Source: an uncultured Clostridium sp. (GTDB lineage: Bacteria > Bacillota > Clostridia > Clostridiales > Clostridiaceae). Taken from it: a DNA stretch of 5,755 bases. Positions 1-5,755 of the stretch are shown piece by piece. Numbering within the stretch: position 1 is the first letter of the stretch; the number at the start of each line of letters is the position of its first letter. The stretch lies in assembly GCF_934754915.1 (NCBI RefSeq), contig NZ_CAKVKB010000176.1, forward strand, positions 1 through 5,755. Reading direction: 5' to 3'. Under the pieces are notes generated by a model. It searched no databases and had not been told where the DNA came from. It saw only the letters and a program-made list of their open reading frames with translations. The position numbers were made by a program, and so were the translations under genes.

Positions 1-48
1 CTTGAATTGATACAAAATTATTTTGAGAATAATTGTATATTTTTGTGA

Positions 49-732
49 TTAATCCAATATGATTTTTTCTAGTTTATGTATATTAATAATTTTAATAATA
101 TTTGTTTTGCAAAAGGATATTAAACCTTCATCACACAATATGTTTAATTCTCTATATAAAGAAGCTCGTGAAATATTTAAAATATTTGCCCAGCATTGTT
201 TAGTAAATGGAATCTTTATAAGAAAATCTTCACTTATAAAAAAATCATTGAGAATAGAATGAACGATTTTTTCTCTGGCAGATGTAAAAGAAAGAGTAGA
301 AATACGTTTGTTTAGAAAAAATGTTTTATTGCAAACTAATTCTAAAAAATTATCTAATATATCGGAATTAAGGGCGAGTAATTTAAAGAAGTCAGATTTA
401 TGAAATATTACTAGTAAACTTTTTGTATAAGATATAACATTACAGGGATATTGCTTTGATTTTGAAAAAGCAGCTACTTCACCAAATATATCACCTTTCT
501 TTTTTGAGTACATAAAAACAGATTTTCCTGAGGGTAAAACTTTTTCTATATTAACTGTTCCTGATAATATAAGACCTATATAATTTGAATCTAAAAAATT
601 ATCAAATATATATTCATTTTTTTCTGAATTGATAACCTTGTAGTTAATTTCATTCAATAAACTGGTAATATTGTTGATATCAATATTTTTAAATAAATCT
701 GAAACCATAATTTTTTTTATAATGTCAGCCAT
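49..732 (-). CDS. Crp/Fnr-family transcriptional regulator, divergent from the activase operon
   Basis: This 227-residue protein has the usual length and layout of Crp/Fnr regulators. An N-terminal cyclic-nucleotide-binding-like beta-roll spans about residues 12-115 and includes the G84-E85 turn of the phosphate-binding-cassette region. A long dimerisation helix follows at about 118-150, then a C-terminal winged helix-turn-helix at about 174-215. The recognition helix reads S188-R189-A190-S191-L192-Y193-R194-E195. R189 and R194 line up with Crp R180 and R185, but Ala replaces Crp E181. The Arg-Ser pair that holds the cAMP phosphate in E. coli Crp is replaced by P96-C97, so cAMP is an unlikely ligand. 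There is no N-terminal Cys cluster as in Fnr; the Cys are at 97, 134, 180, 200 and 208. The start is set by an AAAGGAG site 5 nt upstream; an internal Met9 lacks such a site. The gene ends in TAA. It probably controls the divergent operon through the palindrome at 748-763, and perhaps itself. The family is clear; the effector and the regulon are inferred or unknown. Confidence 0.93.
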   Translation of the reverse strand: MADIIKKIMVSDLFKNIDINNITSLLNEINYKVINSEKNEYIFDNFLDSNYIGLILSGTVNIEKVLPSGKSVFMYSKKKGDIFGEVAAFSKSKQYPCNVISYTKSLLVIFHKSDFFKLLALNSDILDNFLELVCNKTFFLNKRISTLSFTSAREKIVHSILNDFFISEDFLIKIPFTKQCWANILNISRASLYRELNILCDEGLISFCKTNIIKIINIHKLEKIILD

Positions 733-737
733 AATTT

Positions 738-744
738 CTCCTTT
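738..744 (-). promoter_or_regulatory. Ribosome binding site of the Crp/Fnr-family gene
   Basis: The minus strand reads AAAGGAG, 5 nt before the ATG at 732. This full anti-16S match fixes the start at Met1 rather than Met9. The 15 nt from this site through the ATG are identical to those of the divergent gene at 837. Confidence 0.85.
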
Positions 745-747
745 AAA

Positions 748-763
748 TGTCTTATATAAGACA
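748..763. promoter_or_regulatory. Palindromic operator, probable Crp/Fnr-family binding site
   Basis: TGTCTTATATAAGACA is a perfect 16-bp palindrome. It has the 5-6-5 layout of Crp-family sites: half-sites TGTCT and AGACA around a 6-bp TATATA spacer. It lies between a Crp/Fnr gene and the operon that gene diverges from, the usual place for such an operator. Its centre (755.5) is 41.5 bp upstream of the start point predicted from the TATAAT at 785-790, which is classical class II activator geometry. For the regulator gene it lies downstream of the proposed promoter, which would fit autorepression. The half-site differs from E. coli Crp (TGTGA) and Fnr (TTGAT), in keeping with the altered recognition helix. 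The palindrome is seen directly; its use by this regulator is inferred. Confidence 0.65.
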
Positions 764-777
764 GAATTTATATTTTA

Positions 778-806
778 AATATACTATAATATCCATTGAA
801 AGTAAA
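778..806 (-). promoter_or_regulatory. Possible promoter of the Crp/Fnr-family gene
   Basis: On the minus strand a TTTACT -35-like element (806-801) is followed after 17 nt by a TATATT -10-like element (783-778). Transcription would start near 771, ahead of the palindrome at 748-763, so a regulator bound there could block its own gene. The region is so AT-rich that other -10 choices exist, so this is only a best guess. Confidence 0.25.
785..790 (+). promoter_or_regulatory. -10 box of the activase operon promoter (activator-dependent type)
   Basis: TATAAT is an exact consensus -10 hexamer and predicts a start near 797, giving a leader of about 40 nt. At 17-nt spacing the -35 position (762-767, CAGAAT) is poor, as is common for promoters that need a Crp-family activator. 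An overlapping alternative pairs AAGACA (758-763) with TATACT (780-785) at 16-nt spacing. In that case the operator would cover the -35 and the regulator could act as a repressor. Confidence 0.45.
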
Positions 807-820
807 TGATAATCAATTTC
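802..820. promoter_or_regulatory. Fur-box-like sequence in the leader of the activase operon
   Basis: GTAAATGATAATCAATTTC matches 15 of 19 positions of the Fur-box consensus GATAATGATAATCATTATC, including an unbroken 11-base stretch (AATGATAATCA) and all four G/C positions. It would lie at about +6 to +24 of the predicted transcript, a position suited to repression. Control by iron makes sense for an operon headed by a multi-cluster Fe-S protein. The AT-rich background inflates such matches, and a related regulator (PerR or Zur type) cannot be excluded. Confidence 0.4.
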
Positions 821-824
821 AATA

Positions 825-831
825 AAAGGAG
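825..831 (+). promoter_or_regulatory. Ribosome binding site of the fused activase gene
   Basis: AAAGGAG lies 5 nt before the ATG at 837 and fixes the start of the large reading frame. No upstream in-frame start with a comparable site is seen. Confidence 0.85.
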
Positions 832-836
832 AAATT

Positions 837-3800
837 ATGAAAAAGTTGGGAATAGATATAGGTTCATCTACCTTCAAATATGTTTATTTAGATGAAGATG
901 ATAAGCTTATAAAAAGTAATTACATCTTTCATAAAGGGAAAATAAAAGAATGTTTTAAAAATTTAATTGAATATATAAAAAAGGAAAATACAGAAGATAA
1001 TGAAATTATTTTAGGTATAACAGGTTCATTGAGTGCAAGTATAAATTTAGATTCATCTTATTATATAAATAATAACGTTGCTCTTATTGAAGGTGCGTTA
1101 TATAAGGGAGACAATATAAAGTCAATAATTGAACTTGGAGCTCAAGAAACTAAATATATTACTGATATAGATAGAAATAGTATTAAATTTTTTATGAATA
1201 CTAGCTGTGCATCAGGAACGGGTTCATTTCTTGAAGAACAGGCATCTAGATTATTGATAAATGTGGAAGATATATCCTCATATGTAGAAAAGGCATCAAG
1301 TATTCCAAGAATTGCAGGAAGATGCAGTGTTTTTTCTAAGACAGATATGATACACCATATGCAGGATGGAGTAAGTGTTGAAGATATACTTCAGGGATTG
1401 TGTTATGCTCTTGTAAGAAATTATAAGGCTAATGTTATCCAGAAAAACCTGATAAATAAGCCAGTTATGCTTACAGGTGGAGTAATGAAGAATAAAGGTG
1501 TTTTAAAAGCTCTAAAGGAAATATTATGTTTAGAAGAAAATGATTTTTTATGTGATGATCAATGTGAAATTTTAACATGTTTTGGTGCATGCAGAATTGC
1601 TGAAAATAGAAAAAAGTATATAAATATTGACAGTTTATATTATATTCATGATTCTGTAATGGAAAAGAAAAAAAGCATATATAGGGCACTTGATGAATTT
1701 GGAGATAATGACAGTAAAAACAAGCATATCTGTAAAAAAAATAACGAAAATGAAGGGTATGTTGGAATAGATATAGGATCTACTAGTGTTAATTTTGTCG
1801 TTATAGATAACTCAGACAATGTAATAGATTACATATATACAAAAACAAAAGGAAAGCCAAAGGATGTTGTATTTGAAAATTTTGAAATTCTAAAGCAAAG
1901 ACTTGGAGAAAATTTTAAGTTTAAAGGAATAGCAACAACTGGTTCAGGCAGAGAGTTTATTGGAAAGGCTGTAAATGCAGATCTTGTTGTAAATGAAATT
2001 ACTGCACAGGCAGAAGGTGCTATAGATGTATATGAAGATGTGGATACGATTTTTGAAATCGGAGGACAGGATTCAAAATATATAAGTATAGATAATAAAC
2101 TTGTAAAAGATTTTGAAATGAATAAAATATGTGCAGCTGGAACAGGAGCATTTATAGAGGAACAAATTAAAAAAATTGGAATAGGACTTGAAAGCTTTGG
2201 AGAAGTAGCTTTAAAAGGTGATAATCCTTGTGATTTGGGAGATAGATGTACTGTATTTATCGAAGGAAACATTAGCAAAGCTATATCACATAATGAATCA
2301 ATTGAAAATATTTCAGCAGGTCTTGCTTATTCTATTGTTAAAAATTATCTTACAAGGGTTGTTGGAAATAGAAAGATTGGAGAAAAAATACTTCTTCAGG
2401 GAGGTATAGCTCATAATCAAGCTGTTGTAAATGCTTTTAGATCTTTGCTTGGTAAAGAAGTTATAGTACCAAGATTTTTTAGTGTTACAGGGGCTCTTGG
2501 AGCAGCTATACTTGTAAAGAAGAATATGAAAAATAATGATAGACAGTCAAAATTACCTGTCAAGGAATATGAAAATATTAGTGATAAACTTTTTTTTGAT
2601 GGATATATAAGAGAGCGGAATTTTGAAAAGCAAACAATAGGAATACCAAGAGTATTGTTTATTCATAAGATGTTTCCAATGTTTAACGAAATTTTCAAAA
2701 GACTTGGATATAATGTAGTTCTTTCAGAACTTACAAATGAGGAAATTATAAGTCTTAGTCAGGAGTATTCATTTGAGGAAACATGTTTTCCTGTAAAATT
2801 GATACATGGTCATATTGCTTATCTGATGAAAAAGAAAGTTGATTATATATTTCTTCCTCAACTATATACAATGAAACATTCTGGTTCTAATGTAAGGGAA
2901 GATTATGCATGTGTATATATGCAAACATCACCTAAGATAATAGATAGTGTATTTGACTTGGAGCAAAAGGGAATAAAGCTTATATCTCCTACATTATCTT
3001 TCAATTTTGGCAAAGAATATATGATAAAAACTCTATTGACTATAGGAAAAATTCTGGGAAAAAATAAAATTGAGACGACAGCAGCTGTTATGGCAGGAAT
3101 GAAAAAATTTATGGATTATGAGCATAAATTAGAAAAGACAGGTAATGAAGTTCTTAAGGATATAAATGAGAATGAAAAAGTTTTTGTAATGGTAAGCAGA
3201 GTTTACAATATAGTTGATCCTGTTTTGAATATGGGAATAGAAAATAAACTGAAAGCAATGGGATATAAAGTACTTCATCTTTCACAACTTGAAGCATCAA
3301 CAATAAAAATCGATAAAGAATATTCAAATATGTACTGGCCATTTGGTCAGCACTTGTTGACTGGAGCAAGAATTATAAAAAATAGTAAAAATTTATATCC
3401 CATATATATAACAAATCACGGATGCGGCCCAGATACAATTCTTACACATTATATGAAGAAGGAATTTGAAGGTAAACCATATCTTCATTTAGAGGTTGAT
3501 GAGCATTCATCAAAAGTTGGAATTATTACAAGAGTAGAGGCTTTTGTAAATTCTTTAAATAATTTTGAAAACAGAGAAATTGTAGATGAAGATGAAAACA
3601 TAATAACAGAAATAGCAGAGAAAAATAATGAGGAGGATAATATAATAATTCCCAATATATATCCGTATAGCTATATTTTAAAAGCATTTCTTGAAAGAAA
3701 AGAAAAAAATGTAACGGTACTAGAACCTGTGAATGCAAATAGTATTACAGATGGAAAGAAGTTTTCAATGAGTAAGGAATATTTTTCACTAATAGGACTT

Positions 3801-4703
3801 GCGGGTGAGGTTATAAGCAGTATTAAAAATGATAAAAGAAAATATACACTGTACTTCCCAACTGATGAAGGAAGTGAAACGTTTGGGCAGTATGGAACAT
3901 TTATAAAACAGAAGGCATTGGAGATGGGGGTAAATCTAAATTTAACAAGTCCTTTTATAGAAGATTATTTAGAAGATGAAGATTTTGGAGTTGAATTTTA
4001 TAAAAGTATTATTATTGGGGATTTAATAAATCAGATGCCTGATGATAAGGTACAGGAAAAATTTCTTTTTGATTTAGTTAATACTATTAGAAACAGTAGG
4101 GTAAATGATAGATACTTTAAAAAATCAATACAGTCAATAAAAGAAGAAATTGGATATATTAATCATATTGACACCAAGAAAAAGCTTCTTGTAATTGGAG
4201 AACCCTTAGTGGTTTATAAGGATTATATGAATAACAATAAGTTAAAGGAGCTTAAGAAGGATTTTAATATTGTAATGGAGCCTTTAAGTGAATTGTTATA
4301 TGTATTTTTCAGTGATTTCAGCCATAAGAGAAATAAGATTAATAAAAAATATAAGAAATCTCTTATTGAAGTCAAAAAATATATTGAATATGTAAATTTC
4401 ATATTAAAAGATGACTCTCCATTTAATAAAGAAATAGATAGTATAAAAAACATACTTAAGGATAAGCTTCAATTTTATGCAGGAGGAAGTGGAAGATATA
4501 GATTGGGAAAAATTCTTACTGCAGAAAATGTTGATGGGATACTAATTATGAGTTCTATGTATGAAAATACAGCTTCTATATTAAAAATATTAAGAGAAAA
4601 ATATAAAGACAATATAAATGTGCCTGTTATGGATTTATATTTTGACAGTAATATAAGCAATAACACAGATGAATTAATAGAAACCTTTGTAGCTTATTTA
4701 TAA
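837..4703 (+). CDS. Tandem BadF/HgdC-type activase fused to DUF2229/COG3581 reductase-like region
   Basis: This 1288-residue cytoplasmic protein has four parts. Activase domain 1 (about 1-260) has the phosphate loop D7-I-G-S-S-T12, E99-LGAQETK, cluster Cys C124 (in CASGTG) and C163 (in GRC), and G214-G215. Activase domain 2 (about 308-565) has D312-IGSTS, E407-IGGQDSK, C432 (in CAAGTG), C471 (in DRC) and G522-G523. The DUF2229/COG3580-like part starts at I601 with C650 (ETCFP) and C692 (CVYMQ). The COG3581-like part has C863 (HGCGPD) and D888-EHSS. In HgdC, ATP hydrolysis on a dimer bridged by a [4Fe-4S] cluster drives low-potential electrons to a dehydratase or double-cubane partner. Here activase and partner-like modules share one chain, an arrangement known in large anaerobe proteins whose substrates are mostly unknown. 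It is shorter than the roughly 1400 residues usual for that group. The motifs KEC, GPCRFGQY and FxCMPG of relatives are here KEY (Y982), GSETFGQY (1012-1019) and SSMYEN (1239-1244), so the C-terminal part has lost its Cys. Runs A8 (1734-1741) and T8 (2590-2597) lie in the two linkers. It is probably first in an operon with the lipoprotein gene. Fold and family are secure; the reaction is unknown. Confidence 0.93.
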   Translation: MKKLGIDIGSSTFKYVYLDEDDKLIKSNYIFHKGKIKECFKNLIEYIKKENTEDNEIILGITGSLSASINLDSSYYINNNVALIEGALYKGDNIKSIIELGAQETKYITDIDRNSIKFFMNTSCASGTGSFLEEQASRLLINVEDISSYVEKASSIPRIAGRCSVFSKTDMIHHMQDGVSVEDILQGLCYALVRNYKANVIQKNLINKPVMLTGGVMKNKGVLKALKEILCLEENDFLCDDQCEILTCFGACRIAENRKKYINIDSLYYIHDSVMEKKKSIYRALDEFGDNDSKNKHICKKNNENEGYVGIDIGSTSVNFVVIDNSDNVIDYIYTKTKGKPKDVVFENFEILKQRLGENFKFKGIATTGSGREFIGKAVNADLVVNEITAQAEGAIDVYEDVDTIFEIGGQDSKYISIDNKLVKDFEMNKICAAGTGAFIEEQIKKIGIGLESFGEVALKGDNPCDLGDRCTVFIEGNISKAISHNESIENISAGLAYSIVKNYLTRVVGNRKIGEKILLQGGIAHNQAVVNAFRSLLGKEVIVPRFFSVTGALGAAILVKKNMKNNDRQSKLPVKEYENISDKLFFDGYIRERNFEKQTIGIPRVLFIHKMFPMFNEIFKRLGYNVVLSELTNEEIISLSQEYSFEETCFPVKLIHGHIAYLMKKKVDYIFLPQLYTMKHSGSNVREDYACVYMQTSPKIIDSVFDLEQKGIKLISPTLSFNFGKEYMIKTLLTIGKILGKNKIETTAAVMAGMKKFMDYEHKLEKTGNEVLKDINENEKVFVMVSRVYNIVDPVLNMGIENKLKAMGYKVLHLSQLEASTIKIDKEYSNMYWPFGQHLLTGARIIKNSKNLYPIYITNHGCGPDTILTHYMKKEFEGKPYLHLEVDEHSSKVGIITRVEAFVNSLNNFENREIVDEDENIITEIAEKNNEEDNIIIPNIYPYSYILKAFLERKEKNVTVLEPVNANSITDGKKFSMSKEYFSLIGLAGEVISSIKNDKRKYTLYFPTDEGSETFGQYGTFIKQKALEMGVNLNLTSPFIEDYLEDEDFGVEFYKSIIIGDLINQMPDDKVQEKFLFDLVNTIRNSRVNDRYFKKSIQSIKEEIGYINHIDTKKKLLVIGEPLVVYKDYMNNNKLKELKKDFNIVMEPLSELLYVFFSDFSHKRNKINKKYKKSLIEVKKYIEYVNFILKDDSPFNKEIDSIKNILKDKLQFYAGGSGRYRLGKILTAENVDGILIMSSMYENTASILKILREKYKDNINVPVMDLYFDSNISNNTDELIETFVAYL

Positions 4704-4766
4704 AAAGCTGAATTAGAATTTCAATAACATAATAAAAATATGATTTATAAAATTTATATTAAAAAT

Positions 4767-4773
4767 AAAGGAG
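4767..4773 (+). promoter_or_regulatory. Ribosome binding site of the lipoprotein gene
   Basis: AAAGGAG lies 5 nt before the ATG at 4779 and 8 nt before a second ATG at 4782. The first is preferred because both other genes here also use 5-nt spacing. Either gives a working signal peptide, differing by one Met. Confidence 0.8.
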
Positions 4774-4778
4774 CAAAT

Positions 4779-5755
4779 ATGATGAAAAAAATATTATCAT
4801 TGTTATTAAGTCTTATAACAATATTTATGTTTGGATGTGGAAATTCCAATATTAAGACAAAAGATGAAATAAAAACAGAAGAAAAAATATCGATTAATCT
4901 TGGATTGCCAAAGGCAGCACCAGCACTTGCTGTACTTCAGATGATTGAAACAAATGCAATGGGAGATGATGTTGAAATTAATATTGACTATTGGGATTCA
5001 CCAGAACAGCTTATTGCAATGACTCAGGATGAAGAGCATGATATGTTTGCTTTACCTCTTACTGTTGCAGGAAAACTGTATAACAAGGGTGTTGATATAA
5101 AACTTACAAATGTAAATACATGGGGAATAACTTATTGTGTTACAAGTGATGAAAATATTAAAGAATGGTCTGATTTAAAAGGAAAAACTATTTATGTTCC
5201 ATTAAAATCATCACCACCTGATATTGTATTAAAATATTTTTTAAATGCAAATGGAATTAATCCTGATGAAGATGTTACTCTTCAATATGCAAGTACAAGT
5301 GAAGTGGCACAACTTATAAAATCAGGTCAGGCAGAATATGGTGTATTGCTTGAACCACAGGTTACAAACTGTATAAAAGGAAATGATAAATTAAGAGTTG
5401 CTTTTAGTTATGATGAAGAATGGAAAAAAGTAATGAATGATAAAGAAAAAACTATTCCAAATGCAGGATTTGGCGTTTCTGGGGAATTTATAAATAGTAA
5501 CCCACAAATAGTTAAGAAATTTGAAGAAGAATATGAAAAAGCATTAAACTATCTTCTTGAGAATCCAGAAACAGCAGGAAAACTTGCAGAAAATAACTTA
5601 GGAATGAACAAGGACATAACAGCAGATGCTATGTCAAGAATAGGTCTTATGTATAAAAGTGCTGTAGATTCAATAGATGATTTAAATGACTTTTACAAAG
5701 TATTATATGATTTTGATCCAAGCACAATTGGAGGTAATATTCCAGGTGAAGATTT
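4779..5755 (+). CDS. ABC-transporter substrate-binding lipoprotein, SsuA/NMT1-like (3' end cut by window)
   Basis: The frame is open from 4779 to the window end (325 codons plus 2 bases), so the stop lies outside. It begins with a lipoprotein signal peptide: K3-K4, a hydrophobic stretch I5-F18, and a lipobox MFG-C20 whose Cys would be lipidated and anchor the protein to the outer face of the membrane. A polar linker (21-36) leads into a type 2 periplasmic-binding fold. S131-DLKGKTIYV and the following S144-SPPDIVLKYFL helix are typical of the SsuA/NMT1/THI5-like group that binds sulfonates, pyrimidine precursors, nitrate or other small organic ligands; E175-VAQLIKSGQAEYGVLLEP is the usual second-lobe segment. 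Family members are about 320-340 residues, so only a short tail is missing. The 75-nt gap after the activase gene shows no terminator and no convincing promoter, so co-transcription is likely. Permease and ATPase genes are expected downstream. The ligand cannot be predicted. Confidence 0.92.
   Translation, partial: MMKKILSLLLSLITIFMFGCGNSNIKTKDEIKTEEKISINLGLPKAAPALAVLQMIETNAMGDDVEINIDYWDSPEQLIAMTQDEEHDMFALPLTVAGKLYNKGVDIKLTNVNTWGITYCVTSDENIKEWSDLKGKTIYVPLKSSPPDIVLKYFLNANGINPDEDVTLQYASTSEVAQLIKSGQAEYGVLLEPQVTNCIKGNDKLRVAFSYDEEWKKVMNDKEKTIPNAGFGVSGEFINSNPQIVKKFEEEYEKALNYLLENPETAGKLAENNLGMNKDITADAMSRIGLMYKSAVDSIDDLNDFYKVLYDFDPSTIGGNIPGED

Larger units (their letters stand above)
730..839. repeat. 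15-bp inverted repeat formed by the two divergent translation starts
   Basis: CATAATTTCTCCTTT at 730-744 is the exact reverse complement of AAAGGAGAAATTATG at 825-839; the arms are 80 nt apart. Each arm is the Shine-Dalgarno site plus start codon of one divergent gene. The identity probably reflects a favoured start region in this genome, not a protein-binding element. Confidence 0.6.

Noticed and set aside
16..34. Weak hairpin (AATTATT / AATAATT, 5-nt loop) after the end of the regulator gene, possible terminator
   Set aside because: The stem is 7 bp of pure A/T with only a short U stretch after it on the minus strand; in this AT-rich sequence that is within chance.
59..262. Plus-strand open frame of 67 codons inside the regulator gene
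   Set aside because: It has no ribosome binding site and runs antisense to a clear Crp/Fnr gene; it is a by-product of AT-rich sequence.
795..823. ATTGAAA / TTTCAAT inverted repeat around the Fur-like site, and a partial Fnr-type half-site ATCAA
   Set aside because: The 7-bp arms are AT-rich with a 15-nt gap, and the Fnr site lacks a matching TTGAT partner at the right distance; the Fur-box match explains the centre better.
1829..2278. Minus-strand open frame of 149 codons inside the activase gene
   Set aside because: It lies opposite conserved activase domain 2, has a low-complexity Ser/Pro/Ile-rich translation and no start signal.
4704..4778. Possible terminator or second promoter between the activase and lipoprotein genes
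   Set aside because: Only an imperfect TGAATT/AATTTCA pairing near 4709-4723 and several TATAAA-like strings are present; no stem followed by a U-run and no paired -35/-10 could be supported.

Overview
The window is very AT-rich. Its genes favour A/T-ending codons (AGA for Arg, ATA for Ile) and use strong AAAGGAG ribosome binding sites. Together with a very large anaerobic Fe-S activase/reductase-type protein, this suggests a strictly anaerobic low-GC bacterium, either a fusobacterium or a clostridium-like Firmicute. The sequence alone does not settle which.

Layout: (1) positions 49-732, minus strand, encode a complete Crp/Fnr-family transcription regulator. (2) Positions 733-836 are a compact 104-nt divergent control region. 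It holds a perfect 16-bp palindrome with Crp-type geometry, a TATAAT -10 box placed so that the palindrome is centred near -41.5, and a 15/19 match to the Fur-box consensus just downstream of the predicted transcription start. (3) Positions 837-4703, plus strand, encode a 1288-residue fusion of two BadF/BadG/HgdC-type activase domains (ASKHA ATPases with a bridging [4Fe-4S] cluster) with a DUF2229/COG3580-COG3581 region related to 2-hydroxyacyl-CoA dehydratase/double-cubane-cluster proteins. (4) After a 75-nt gap with no terminator, positions 4779 to the window end encode an almost complete SsuA/NMT1-type ABC-transporter substrate-binding lipoprotein, cut by the window edge. Permease and ATPase genes would be expected next.

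Working model (inference): the divergently encoded Crp/Fnr protein activates, and an iron regulator may repress, an operon that couples uptake of an unknown small molecule to an ATP-driven low-potential reductase-like protein. The large protein is unusual in several ways. Both activase domains keep the Cys pair with identical 39-residue spacing. The last 425 residues contain no cysteine, although relatives usually carry several conserved ones there. The first activase domain has an extra cluster of five Cys. The only two 8-nt homopolymer runs in the gene both fall in inter-domain linkers, and each is followed at once by a stop codon in the -1 frame. The reductase substrate and the transported ligand cannot be told from the sequence.
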